Source: JAWPMT01 sp965267435 (GTDB lineage Bacteria > Bacteroidota > Bacteroidia > Cytophagales > Cyclobacteriaceae). Taken from it: a stretch of 64,000 nt of DNA. Under the pieces are notes generated by a model. It saw only the letters and a list, made by a program, of their open reading frames with translations, did not search any database and was not told the origin of the DNA. The translations under genes and the position numbers were made by a program. The stretch's first letter is position 1. Each line of letters opens with the position of its first letter. Location of the stretch: NCBI GenBank assembly GCA_965267435.1, contig OZ253960.1, forward strand, positions 1,736,001 to 1,800,000. Reading direction: 5' to 3'. Shown piece by piece: positions 7,370-15,580 of the stretch.

Positions 7370-10018
7370 CTATTCGTCTCTCAAGGACTCCACCGGATTG
7401 CTATTGGCAGCACGAAGGGTCTGTAGGGCAAGAAACAAACTCACTATCGAAATCAGCGCTATCGTGGCGACAACGTAGATCATCGGACTGATACTCACTC
7501 GCTCAGCAAAATTTTGCAGCCAGTAGTCAGTGGCGAAATAGGCGATCGGCCAGGCCACAAGGGCGGCGAGCACAACGAGTTTCGCGATGTTCCCTGATAG
7601 CAAAACCAGCAAACTCCGGACGCTGGCACCCAGCACCTTGCGGATACCAATTTCCTTCTGTCGGATGGCGATTGAGTAAGCGACCAAACCAATGAGCCCC
7701 AGACAAGCAATAAACACGGAGAGACCCGAGAACAACACCAGTATCGTGCCGGTCGTCTTTTCCGATTGGTACAAATCCTCATACTGCTGGTCGAGGAAGA
7801 AATATTGCAGAGGCTTACTATTCGCATGTAGCCTCCAGCGGTCCTCGATGAAACCCAATGTCTCAGCCAAATCATTCGTATGGGCCAGCCGAAGATTGAC
7901 GTAGCCATTCATCCAATCCTCTGCCAGCTCTAGTGAACTGGGGGCCACACTTTTGTGCAATGACTCATAGTGATAGTTTTTCACAACGCCAATCACAGTT
8001 AGCGTACGTCCCTTCTTGAAAGCCGAAGTTAGTTTCTGACCGATTGGGTCATCAAACCCGAAGGCTGCAGCAGCTGCTTCATTGATCACGACCGCATTGG
8101 AGTCAGCGCCAAACGCTTTGGAGAAGAATCGTCCCTCGACGACCTCAATACCCATCAGGTCCTGATAGTCGTAGGTCACCTGGTTGTTCAGAAAAAGAAA
8201 CGTTTCTGACTCATCCTTGCGACGGTACGAACGGATCTCGTAATTGCGCCCTGGCACAGTTTCGGACTTCGAAACGGCCTCTATGGCCGGATGCGACATC
8301 AAATCGTTTTTGAAGGCGTCCAGATGTTGCCCCAGCCACTCTGACCGCTCGATGACCAGCACCTGGTTCTTGTCAAACCCGAGGTTCTTGCTGAGCATGT
8401 GCCTCGTCTGGAAGTAAACGACAATGGAAACGACTATGATGGCGATCGCTGCTGTGAATTGTAGCGTGACGAGCAGATTGCGCAGCCAGCCGGATCCACT
8501 ACGAGCAGTGAATCCACCCTTGAGAACATCCACAGGACGGAATCGTGCAATGACCACGGCCGGATATATTCCAGCAAGAATACCTACGAAAAGCGCGAAC
8601 CCCAGAAGTAGCAATGGGATCCGCCAGTGGGAAAACAATGAAAAAGCCAGCTCTTGCCGAATGAGGTGCTGGAATTGCGGCGTCAGTAAGGCTACGAGCA
8701 ATGCGCCAATAACTGTGGCAAGAAAGGAGACCACTATGGACTCTACGATGAACTGGGCCGTCAGCGCCTGTCGAGACGAACCTATCACCTTCCTAACACC
8801 CACCTCCCGTGCACGCGTCGCGGAGTGCGCCGTTGCCAGATTGACGAAGTTGAAGATGGCAATGACTACCATGATGAGACCAATCAAGCCGTAGACGTAC
8901 AGATAGCTGATACTGCCCGGAGGTGTCATTTCGCCTGAGGCATCGGAGTTCAAGTGGATGTCCGTTATGGGCTTCAGGTTGAAATAAACGGAGTTGCCAG
9001 AGGCTTCCCATTCCGAAATCGACAGCTCCGTGAAGTATTCGATTTCGGGCGCCATTCCAGTGTAGAATAGCTCTTGCATTCTCTCCTTGACACCAACTAT
9101 ATCCGCACCTTCATCCAGCTTCACATAGGTATGGCAATAGTGCCCACCAGCTATCCAGTGATTGCTGTCGTAAGCCTCGTGACTGCTGAGCGAGGCGATC
9201 ATGTCCAATTGAATGTGCGTATTGGTCGGAAGATCTCGCAAGATGCCTTTTACCACATAGACCATTGTGTCAGATTCGACGGTGAGCATCCGTCCCATCG
9301 GATCCTCATTGCCAAAGTACTTTTTGGCAGTAGCTTCTGTCAGTACCATCGAATGAGGCGCTTGAAGCGCCGTTGCCTTGTTGCCCTTGATCAACTGGAA
9401 ATTGAAAATATCCAATAGCGAAGGCTCGCCATACACCATTCCCTCCTCACTGAATGTGCGATCACCAATACCAACCAGTACAGGGTAACTCTTCAGCAGA
9501 CGGGTGACAGCTTTGACCTCTGGATACCCCTCGGACAACGCCCTTCCCATGGGGGCAGAGGTAGTTGCCTGAACATTCGCTTCCCCCCGAATAATGGCCT
9601 CGTTCTGTACACGATAGACGTGCTCGTAATCCGCATGAAAGCGGTCGTAGCTGAGTTCGTTGGCTACATACAACGCGACAAAGCAAAAGCTCGCAATGCC
9701 GATGGCGAGTCCGAAAATATTCAGAACTGCGTACCGCTTATGCTTGACCAGGTTGCGGACAGCGGTGAAGTAAAAGTTTTGTAACATTCCAATATTTGAG
9801 TTTGATTGACCTTGTATACTCTTCCATGAGTAGGGTTGGCAGCAGCGGATGACATTCCACAAATACCATAACCTCGCCTTCACTGGGCCCGAGGCCTCGA
9901 GACGCTCCCGGAAGAACTCCTCCAGGTCGCCTTGCATTTCTTCATATAGTTCTGGCTTGCAGTACCATCGGAAGAAGGCATGAGGAATACGAGGTATGCT
10001 AGTCCGGTGCTTTTTCAT
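7370..10018 (-). CDS. ABC-transporter permease of the MacB/FtsX type with N-terminal 'permease prefix' domain
   Basis: The protein is 882 residues from the ATG at 10018, whose ATG overlaps the PadR stop as ATGA; a start seven codons upstream is also open. Residues about 1-80 form the soluble prefix domain ('RWYCKPELYEEMQGDLEEFF'), followed by a transmembrane helix ('AVLNIFGLAIGIASFCFVAL'). Next comes a large periplasmic MacB_PCD region, then the FtsX core (about 370-490), a second periplasmic domain and a last FtsX block (about 760-875) with 'KEIGIRKVLGAS'. Such proteins couple with a separate ATPase to move or sense envelope substrates; no ATPase gene is adjacent. The prefix domain with an adjoining PadR gene is a recurring Cytophagales pairing. 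Confidence 0.9.
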   Translation of the reverse strand: MKKHRTSIPRIPHAFFRWYCKPELYEEMQGDLEEFFRERLEASGPVKARLWYLWNVIRCCQPYSWKSIQGQSNSNIGMLQNFYFTAVRNLVKHKRYAVLNIFGLAIGIASFCFVALYVANELSYDRFHADYEHVYRVQNEAIIRGEANVQATTSAPMGRALSEGYPEVKAVTRLLKSYPVLVGIGDRTFSEEGMVYGEPSLLDIFNFQLIKGNKATALQAPHSMVLTEATAKKYFGNEDPMGRMLTVESDTMVYVVKGILRDLPTNTHIQLDMIASLSSHEAYDSNHWIAGGHYCHTYVKLDEGADIVGVKERMQELFYTGMAPEIEYFTELSISEWEASGNSVYFNLKPITDIHLNSDASGEMTPPGSISYLYVYGLIGLIMVVIAIFNFVNLATAHSATRAREVGVRKVIGSSRQALTAQFIVESIVVSFLATVIGALLVALLTPQFQHLIRQELAFSLFSHWRIPLLLLGFALFVGILAGIYPAVVIARFRPVDVLKGGFTARSGSGWLRNLLVTLQFTAAIAIIVVSIVVYFQTRHMLSKNLGFDKNQVLVIERSEWLGQHLDAFKNDLMSHPAIEAVSKSETVPGRNYEIRSYRRKDESETFLFLNNQVTYDYQDLMGIEVVEGRFFSKAFGADSNAVVINEAAAAAFGFDDPIGQKLTSAFKKGRTLTVIGVVKNYHYESLHKSVAPSSLELAEDWMNGYVNLRLAHTNDLAETLGFIEDRWRLHANSKPLQYFFLDQQYEDLYQSEKTTGTILVLFSGLSVFIACLGLIGLVAYSIAIRQKEIGIRKVLGASVRSLLVLLSGNIAKLVVLAALVAWPIAYFATDYWLQNFAERVSISPMIYVVATIALISIVSLFLALQTLRAANSNPVESLRDE

Positions 10019-10362
10019 GACATTTGACTTACCTGCCATTTGAAGGCCATATCCGGAATGCGCTGGCGAAGACGATTGCGGAGATCCATAGATTCATCAA
10101 GGACTCTCTTCCCTACCGGAGTGATTGTGAAAAGACGCTTTCGCTTCCCTCCCCTCTTCGACTCCGGGTCACCCAGCCTCGAGTCCAGCATTCCCTTCTT
10201 CTCCAGTCTGTAGAGCGACTTATGCACTGCACTCACGTTGACCGACCTTCCAGACTGCGTGGAGATCTCTTTGGTGATGGCCACTGCGTACGCATCATCA
10301 TAAAGCACGCCTACTGTCAGCAGTATGAGCTCCTCAAATTCTCCCAGACTTTCCCTAGCCAT
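10015..10362 (-). CDS. PadR-family transcriptional regulator
   Basis: The 115-residue winged-helix protein has the PadR landmarks: 'EFEELILLTVGVLYDDAYAV' at the start, 'KEISTQSGRSVNVSAVHKSL' as recognition helix region, 'YRLEKKGMLDSRLGDPESKRG' as the wing, and 'RLFTITPVGKRVLDE'. PadR proteins are usually ligand-responsive repressors that regulate themselves and a linked transporter. Here the gene overlaps the downstream permease start by four bases, so the two are one operon. Two near-identical 20-base repeats upstream are the obvious operator. Confidence 0.93.
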   Translation of the reverse strand: MARESLGEFEELILLTVGVLYDDAYAVAITKEISTQSGRSVNVSAVHKSLYRLEKKGMLDSRLGDPESKRGGKRKRLFTITPVGKRVLDESMDLRNRLRQRIPDMAFKWQVSQMS

Positions 10363-10375
10363 AAGTAACGTAGTT

Positions 10376-10435
10376 AAATTGACTTTTGTCTGTAATATAC
10401 GAACTCATCCTTATTAAGTTGACTTTTGTCTATAA
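10376..10435 (-). promoter_or_regulatory. Double direct-repeat operator/promoter region of the PadR-permease operon
   Basis: Two copies of (A)A(A/G)TTGACTTTTGTCT(G/A)TAA lie at 10376-10395 and 10416-10435, exactly 40 bases apart, so they face the same side of the helix. They lie 14-73 bases upstream of the PadR start. Direct repeats before an autoregulated PadR gene are most simply read as its binding sites. The core TGACTTTTGTC also occurs at two other gene starts in this window. Confidence 0.6.
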
Positions 10436-10512
10436 AATAGCGAGATCTCTTCCACCTATACCAGAGACCCAGAGTTCCGATACACACTCGTCCTAAAAAG
10501 CTCTGAATGGCA

Positions 10513-12432
10513 CTACAACTCTCTCGACCTACCGAGGATCCTCATGGGTAGGTTCTTAAAACCTTGCCGAAACTCCTCGATGAGGCTAAATATCTGCTTA
10601 AGTGTAATGACTTCGATGGTCGTTAATTCTGCTGTATTGATAAAAGTGTCGGCGGCCTTGCCGTCCAGCATCACTTGTCTGGCCTGGTACTTCAGACTCA
10701 TGGCCATCATGTAGTAAAAAGCCTGCGTCAGCTCATTGTAGACCTTCACCTGGATGATAGAGGCATCCTTCAATTCTGCCAGCCGGTCTCCTGTGTTTGC
10801 AGCGGTGACACCATTCTTCAGTGCGTGATACCTCGTGAAATCTACCAATACCCCAATGGCCTGGTAGATGTCGAATAGTTGACGATCGCCCTTTGAGACG
10901 GTCTTGATGTTCCGAAAGAATGTGAGCGGCAAGTTGTAGGCAAGCGTATAGCTGGCGAGTCGCGAAAAGAACGTCGGGCCCGGCTTTTTGAGTGCGCTAT
11001 CAATAGATGATCTTAGCCTCAGCCAAACAGCCTCACTTCCCGCCACCAGCCGCAAGTCGAAAAATCCAGGGTAGACATCCATTGCCTTTGGGTCGCCGAT
11101 CCATTGCTCATATTGCCGCTGCCATTCATCGACTGACTTTACCAGTTCGGGTATCGAAGACAGGAACCTGTTACCTGCGGGGTGGATGCCGAGGCTCTTG
11201 AGCTGAGCTGCAGTGCGTGTCATCAGCAATTGATAGTATTGTCGGAGCTCCTCCACCTCAAATTCGTCGCTTTCCCCAAAGACCAGGATCAGTTTCTGCG
11301 AAACATCCAGCATCAGCTCCTCTCTTCCAAGGTTGCCAATGGCTACGATCGCAAATTCACTCGGGGCCTCTACCAGACTCTTCACCGTCCAGTCAATGGT
11401 CTTTCGTAGGGCATCGTCCGAAGCCCGAGTAATAACCCGATTCAAGATCTCAGCGCGCACTTGCGACTCCGTCATTTCATGGATGACCTCCGGCAACTCG
11501 CGAAACTTTGCTGCCAATTGCTCGTGAGATCCGCTCATGCGCAAGTCCTGCATGTAAAGGAAAGGCGACTGGCCATTGTCCTTCAGCAAGTCGTTGCGAG
11601 TCAGTAGCCCCACAGGCTCGCTGGTCTCATTCGTTACGATGAGGTAACGGATCGACGACTCAAACATCATCAGAATCGTCTCATAAACAAACGAAGTCCT
11701 GGGAATCGTCACCACGGGTTCCTCCATCACTGACGAGACGGGTCCTTCCACGTTCCGTTTTTGCGCAATCACCTTATTACGAAGCACGATGTCGGTTACA
11801 TACCCGATCAAAGCGCCATTGCGCTCTATGAGCAGACAGCTGGTCCGACTCTCCTCCATCAGTATGGCTGCCTTAAAGATCGGCAGGTCTTGAGGGCACG
11901 TCACTAGCGCCCGTAGTGAAACCGTACTCAGCCGTCGTGTGAATAGACTCTCAACATTGCCACCACTCGATACCTTGTCACGACCCAGCACATATTGCGC
12001 ATAAAGCCGGTTGAGCATCAAGGAGCCAAATAGTGAGACGATGTATTCCTGTATCACATCGTAGGTCTCATACAACTTTCTGAAGTACTCCGGTGGCATC
12101 CTCAGCACGACAGTATTACGATCTACTTCTACCGTGTGTATCGACAGCCCACCGTTGAAAAGAAGCGAATGCGTGCCATAGGTGGAGTACTTGGGCCAAT
12201 CTCGTGACAGGACCTCCTGCCCATCTGCATCATAGAAAAACGTACGATACATGCCCTCGTACACCAGGTCTACCCCATCGATCCTGGTATCATGCTGAAT
12301 GTAGATCAGCTGCTTTTTGCGGAAACGAACCTCCGTCAACCGGCCTATCATCCGCTTCACCTCGTCAGCCGGCAAGCGATTGAAGGGTTCTGTCCTTCGT
12401 ATGAAGTTCTGAATCTCCACGGTGGGCTCCAT
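10513..12432 (-). CDS. cNMP-binding / CBS / DUF294 protein with degenerate nucleotidyltransferase domain
   Basis: This 639-residue soluble protein has four parts. A cyclic-nucleotide-binding-like beta roll covers about 5-145. A CBS pair covers about 170-300 ('LPIFKAAILMEESRTSCLLI', 'SSIRYLIVTNETSEPVGLLT'). A DUF294 nucleotidyltransferase-like domain covers about 320-445, and a helical DUF294_C substrate-binding domain about 480-630. In normal family members the DUF294 core reads Gly-Ser-x-Gly-Arg-x-Glu-Gln followed by Asp-Gln-Asp-Asn. Here the loop is 'GNLGREELMLDVSQKL', so the Asp pair that binds metal is replaced. It therefore probably senses nucleotides without transferring them (inference). 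Relatives are signalling proteins thought to act on PII-like or ammonium pathways. It is a single-gene unit with no operon partner. Confidence 0.85.
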   Translation of the reverse strand: MEPTVEIQNFIRRTEPFNRLPADEVKRMIGRLTEVRFRKKQLIYIQHDTRIDGVDLVYEGMYRTFFYDADGQEVLSRDWPKYSTYGTHSLLFNGGLSIHTVEVDRNTVVLRMPPEYFRKLYETYDVIQEYIVSLFGSLMLNRLYAQYVLGRDKVSSGGNVESLFTRRLSTVSLRALVTCPQDLPIFKAAILMEESRTSCLLIERNGALIGYVTDIVLRNKVIAQKRNVEGPVSSVMEEPVVTIPRTSFVYETILMMFESSIRYLIVTNETSEPVGLLTRNDLLKDNGQSPFLYMQDLRMSGSHEQLAAKFRELPEVIHEMTESQVRAEILNRVITRASDDALRKTIDWTVKSLVEAPSEFAIVAIGNLGREELMLDVSQKLILVFGESDEFEVEELRQYYQLLMTRTAAQLKSLGIHPAGNRFLSSIPELVKSVDEWQRQYEQWIGDPKAMDVYPGFFDLRLVAGSEAVWLRLRSSIDSALKKPGPTFFSRLASYTLAYNLPLTFFRNIKTVSKGDRQLFDIYQAIGVLVDFTRYHALKNGVTAANTGDRLAELKDASIIQVKVYNELTQAFYYMMAMSLKYQARQVMLDGKAADTFINTAELTTIEVITLKQIFSLIEEFRQGFKNLPMRILGRSREL

Positions 12433-12504
12433 GCCGGGAAGATAGAAGTTATTCGGTTAATGTGACGGCCGCGCCAATCTTTTGTCGGTTCTGTAATTCA
12501 ATGA

Positions 12505-12630
12505 GGGCGGCCCATGAAGTAAGGAGAAAGTCATATTTCGTATACCCGGCAGACCATGAAGTGGAGATTCAAGGAAATATTACGTATTTCGTAGACCGTT
12601 TCTCTCCTACTTCATGGTCGGGCTATCGCT
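12505..12630 (+). repeat. Family-A palindromic repeat, copy 1
   Basis: Arms GGGCGGCCCATGAAGTAAGG and TCCTACTTCATGGTCGGGCT pair around about 75 bases. Copies with the same arm core (TGAAGTGAGAG / CTCTCACTTCA plus GGGC boxes) occur at 15.3, 49.5 and 52.2 kb, two in each orientation. Confidence 0.65.
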
Positions 12631-12740
12631 ACTCGCCGGCCAACGCGATGTGCTGTCTGGTGTTTCCACCTGACAGCCTCATGCCACTTCGGGCTCAGAC
12701 ACACCGCTCTATCCCTGCCGCCGCCGTCATGGAGAGAACG

Positions 12741-12985
12741 GACAGCGACGTGGCAATCTCTGACGGCGGTTCGGTGGAGAGTTTAGAGTGGAAGAGTTGA
12801 TCCGCCTTCGCTGAAGCTTCGGCGGATGAAGGGTTGAGAAGTTGAGAAGTTTTTTGGCCGTCTTTGCGCTTCGCCTGCGGCAAGCCTCTGGCGACCGAAG
12901 GAGGAGTGACAGCGACGTGGCAATCTCTGACGGCGGTTCGGTGGAGAGTTTAGACTGGAAGAGTTGATCCGCCTTCGCTGAAGAT
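12741..12985 (+). repeat. Tandem-like pair of a 77-base spacer unit
   Basis: The string running from ACAGCGACGTGGCAATCTCT through GCGGTTCGGTGGAGAGTTTA to CCGCCTTCGCTGAAG occurs at about 12741-12815 and again at about 12908-12984, with one or two differences. A weaker third copy (GGCGGAGAGTTTAGAGTGGA) is near 13169. Recent duplication is likely. Confidence 0.7.
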
Positions 12986-12988
12986 GCC

Positions 12989-13130
12989 AGATAAAAAATA
13001 TTGTTTGCTATTCCCGGACCTGGCCGGTCGCACCTGTTCCGGGATCTCCTAGTTGGGAGGACAATCTTTGCTAATTGGGAGACCCCGGAATAAATCCGGG
13101 GATTAATGATCCAATATTTTTTGATCTATC
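12989..13130 (+). repeat. Imperfect long inverted repeat (MITE-like)
   Basis: The left end reads AGATAAAAAATATTG...TTCCCGGA and the right end TCCGGGGATTAA...CAATATTTTTTGATC, giving arms of about 28 bases. An inner hairpin CCCGGACCTGG...TTCCGGGA lies at about 13013-13048. The right part shares GACCCCGGAATAAATCCGG with 52443-52461. It encodes nothing visible. Confidence 0.5.
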
Positions 13131-13241
13131 ATCAGCACGAGCGACGCAGCAATCCTGGACGGCCTTTTCGGCGGAGAGTTTAGAGTGGAAAATGGTCAGT
13201 GTATTTCAGGCACTGACACAAGGTCGACGAGTTTTTTCCCG

Positions 13242-13321
13242 ACGTCATGCAGAGCGAAGTGCAGCGGAGCGTGGCATCTTTGACGGCGGAGGTCAATAGA
13301 TCCCTCCTCTGTCGGGATGAC
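13242..13321 (+). repeat. Family-B hairpin repeat, copy 1
   Basis: It is bounded by CGTCATGCAGAG and GTCGGGATGAC, and carries an internal GGCATCTTTGACGGCGGAGG. A second full copy is at 52537-52643. Such GTCAT...ATGAC units are common intergenic repeats in Bacteroidota. Confidence 0.6.
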
Positions 13322-13379
13322 TATATAGGCGTGCTTTTTGACAATCCCAGAATAACTTTTTTTGTTTCCTCCTGACAGC

Positions 13380-14180
13380 TCAGTCCCCATTCCGAAACTG
13401 CGCGATCCACTCGTAGAAATGGCGGCTATGGTACACCTCATACCAGCCGTTGTGACCTTCTCCCGGTAGTATCGTCAGCAAGCGCGTTTTGGTCATGGCC
13501 TCCGGCGACATATCCAGGGTAGTCTCGTGAAATGGGAGCCCCATCTGACCTTCGAAGTAGGCCACCACCTCCCGGGCCCGATCCACGAGCACCACGTGAT
13601 CTCCTTCCCGATGCACGATCCACAGCGGCTGCTCAGAAAGCGCCTCGCAACCTTCTTTGCAGTTGATGCGGCCCGCGATGGGTATCGTCGCAGCAAAAAA
13701 CTGAGGCCCGTCCTTTACGACACCAAAGCTGCCATGGCCTCCCCTACTTGCACCAGTGAGGTAGATCCGAGAACGATCAATCGGATACTCCGTAGCAACA
13801 GCATCTACAAGCTTTATTAGCTCTGCGGAATGATGATACCACTGCCGCTTGTTTCGAGGGCCCACGGTCATGTGCGGATTGATGATCAAGAAGGAATCGC
13901 TGGCCCATTGATGGAGGAGGTCCTCTCCTTGCTCCAGCGCCACCGCTGCCGGCCCGGCATCTTTGACGGCTCTGTTGTTGGGCGCGGCCGCGGCATCTCC
14001 CCCCTGCAGAAAGACGATGGCAGGATACTGCTTCTGTTCATCGAAGGACTTCGGCAAATACACCCAGCAACCGTCGATGACACGATACGTCCTCGGCTTC
14101 CACCAGAAGTGATCACCACCCCCCGGACCGCAAGAGATCAAGCCTGCCATGACAGAGATTAACATTATGTATGTCTTCAT
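13380..14180 (-). CDS. Alpha/beta-hydrolase esterase lipoprotein (PHB-depolymerase-like)
   Basis: The 266-residue protein has a lipoprotein signal ('SVMAGLISCGPGG', Cys 17). The hydrolase core begins with 'YLPKSFDEQKQYPAIVFLQG' and has the nucleophile elbow 'TGASRGGHGS' (Ser at about 150). An Asp region lies near 'HREGDHVVLVD' and a late His in 'LPGEGHNGWYEVYH'. The pattern is that of putative esterases related to PHB depolymerase and dienelactone hydrolase folds. Acting outside the cytoplasm, it would cleave ester or acyl bonds of an unknown carbohydrate or polymer. It is 12 bases downstream of the SDR gene, in one operon. Confidence 0.82.
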   Translation of the reverse strand: MKTYIMLISVMAGLISCGPGGGDHFWWKPRTYRVIDGCWVYLPKSFDEQKQYPAIVFLQGGDAAAAPNNRAVKDAGPAAVALEQGEDLLHQWASDSFLIINPHMTVGPRNKRQWYHHSAELIKLVDAVATEYPIDRSRIYLTGASRGGHGSFGVVKDGPQFFAATIPIAGRINCKEGCEALSEQPLWIVHREGDHVVLVDRAREVVAYFEGQMGLPFHETTLDMSPEAMTKTRLLTILPGEGHNGWYEVYHSRHFYEWIAQFRNGD

Positions 14181-14192
14181 AGTGCGATTGAT

Positions 14193-15002
14193 CTATATGC
14201 CGCTGAATGAACTGAATCCGCCATCGACAGGTAGCACCACACCGGTGATAAAGCTCGAGGCATCGGAGCACAAGAACTGAACAGCTCCCGACAACTCGTG
14301 GATCTCGCCAAACCTGCGAAAAGGCGTTTGGTCGATGATCTTCTGCCCTCGATCCGTCAGTGAACCATCTTCATTGATCAGCAATCGGCGGTTCTGATCA
14401 GCGATAAAGAACCCCGGGGAAATGGCATTGACCCTAACCTTGTCTCCGAACTTCAAGGCCATTTCCGTGGCCATCCATCGCGTGAAGTTGTCCACTGCGG
14501 CTTTGGCGATGGAATAGCCCATCACTCTCGTAATGGCCTGAAAGGAGGCCATCGAAGAAATATTGATGATGCTACCAGCCCCCTGCTCGGCCATGTATTT
14601 ACCAAACACCATAGAGGGATAGACCGTACCCATGAGATTGAGGTCGACGGCATCTTTAATCCCGGCCAGCGGCACATCGAAAATCGTTTGATCGATTTGC
14701 TGAGTGGCAGAGGGTACATTGCCTCCAGCGCCATTGATAAGGATATCGATCGAGCCAAATCGCGCCATTATCTTGGATGCAGCCTCTTGCAAGGCCTCCT
14801 CGCTCATGACGTCGCACGGGATACCCAGCACATTGTCACTATACTGTGTTAGGGATTCTACCTGTCGATTGACCTTATCAGGACTCCTCCCGATAATTAC
14901 AACCTGGCACCCTGCTTTGGCAAGGTCATCCGCCATGGCTCCACCGAGTACGCCGGAGCCTCCCGTGACAATAGCAGTCTTACCGCTGACGTTCATTTCC
15001 AT
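14193..15002 (-). CDS. SDR-family oxidoreductase, D-mannonate oxidoreductase-like
   Basis: The 269-residue reading uses ATG at 15002, just before the conserved first strand; the longer open frame to 15050 adds an unconserved leader. The Rossmann signature 'IVTGGSGVLGGAM' (NAD(P) binding), 'NGAGG', Ser in 'INISSMASF' and the catalytic pair in 'YSIAKAA' are all present. The ending 'GVVLPVDGGFSSFSGI' and the 'INEDGSLTDRG' segment match the SDR subgroup that acts as D-mannonate oxidoreductase/fructuronate reductase (YjmF-like), but substrate is not proven here. It is first gene of a two-gene operon with the esterase. Confidence 0.83.
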   Translation of the reverse strand: MEMNVSGKTAIVTGGSGVLGGAMADDLAKAGCQVVIIGRSPDKVNRQVESLTQYSDNVLGIPCDVMSEEALQEAASKIMARFGSIDILINGAGGNVPSATQQIDQTIFDVPLAGIKDAVDLNLMGTVYPSMVFGKYMAEQGAGSIINISSMASFQAITRVMGYSIAKAAVDNFTRWMATEMALKFGDKVRVNAISPGFFIADQNRRLLINEDGSLTDRGQKIIDQTPFRRFGEIHELSGAVQFLCSDASSFITGVVLPVDGGFSSFSGI

Positions 15003-15109
15003 GGCCGCAAAACTACGCATTTGGGGCAGTCTGTAGTAGAGAACCAACATTTGATGGATCGGATCACAGATACAGTTCTATTGGGAGTTGGCTATGGGGT
15101 TACGGAGAA

Positions 15110-15180
15110 ATCCCCCTGCACCCCCTTTGAGAAAGGGGGAGTTACAACCCCCCAGCCCCCTTTTTTAAGGGGGAATAGAT
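15110..15180 (+). repeat. Family-D C/G-run hairpin repeats, copies 1-2
   Basis: Two adjacent units of CACCCCCTTTGAGAAAGGGG and TTACAACCCCCCAGCCCCCT, the second running into TTAAGGGGGAATAGAT. Each folds as CCCCCTTT...AAGGGGG. Two matching units follow about 330 bases later. Confidence 0.7.
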
Positions 15181-15252
15181 TGTCAATGAAATAACACGTC
15201 CCGCTTCCTGTCTTCAGCGGTTGGAGCTAAGGGGCTTGAAGAAGTCGGGCCC

Positions 15253-15415
15253 GGGCCAGGGATAGAGCCGGCATCCGCCTTGGGTCGCCGGTGTCGACAC
15301 CGGCGAAGCGAGAGGTAGCGGGGGCGCGATACAGGTGATAGCCCGACGTGAAGTGAGAGATGTCCTGAATGCCCTCTCCTAGCTGGATCGGACTCTCTCA
15401 CTTCGCGGGGCCCCC
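15253..15415 (-). repeat. Family-A palindromic repeat, copy 2
   Basis: It begins GGGCCAGGGATAGAGCCGGC and has a GC-rich hairpin (GCCGGTGTCGACACCGGC). It ends with arms GCCCGACGTGAAGTGAGAGA and TCTCTCACTTCGCGGGGCCC. The body start matches that of the copy at 49451. Confidence 0.65.
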
Positions 15416-15471
15416 AGAGGAGAAGGGAGGCTTCTTATTCTTATGGGCTCCTGTCAGCTCTTGTCAAAGTG

Positions 15472-15547
15472 GATTTACAACCCCCCGGCCCCTTTGTTAA
15501 TGGGGAAATTACAACCCCCCGGCCCCCTTTGTTAAGGGGGAATAGAT
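15472..15547 (+). repeat. Family-D C/G-run hairpin repeats, copies 3-4
   Basis: Two adjacent units, TTACAACCCCCCGGCCCCTT and TTACAACCCCCCGGCCCCCT, are followed by TGTTAAGGGGGAATAGAT. On the - strand the last hairpin follows korB and could help end its transcript. Confidence 0.7.
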
Positions 15548-15580
15548 ACTCCAATGGAGGTCGGACCTTCTTACTCTCTT

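Larger units (their letters stand above)
12433..13379. other. 947-base spacer built of dispersed repeats
   Basis: No credible gene was found. The spacer holds a family-A palindromic repeat at 12505-12630 and two near-identical copies of a 77-base unit beginning ACAGCGACGTGGCAATCTCT at 12741 and 12908. It also holds a GTTGAGAAGTTGAG tract near 12833, a long inverted repeat at 12989-13130 and a family-B hairpin unit at 13242-13321. Several pieces recur near 52.1-52.6 kb. The layout resembles an accumulation site for non-autonomous repeats between a gene's 5' end and the next gene's 3' end. Confidence 0.7.
15003..15580. other. Repeat-rich spacer between korB and the SDR gene
   Basis: The spacer contains four family-D units (15110-15180 and 15472-15547) and one family-A element (15253-15415). 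It encodes nothing visible. Confidence 0.65.

Noticed and set aside
12462..12800. 112-codon + strand open frame in the 12.4-13.4 kb spacer
   Set aside because: It runs through both arms of the family-A repeat and into the 77-base units; composition and lack of motifs argue against coding.
15110..15547. C-run/G-run repeats as a CRISPR array
   Set aside because: Only four units in two doublets, no regular spacers of similar length, and no cas genes in the window.
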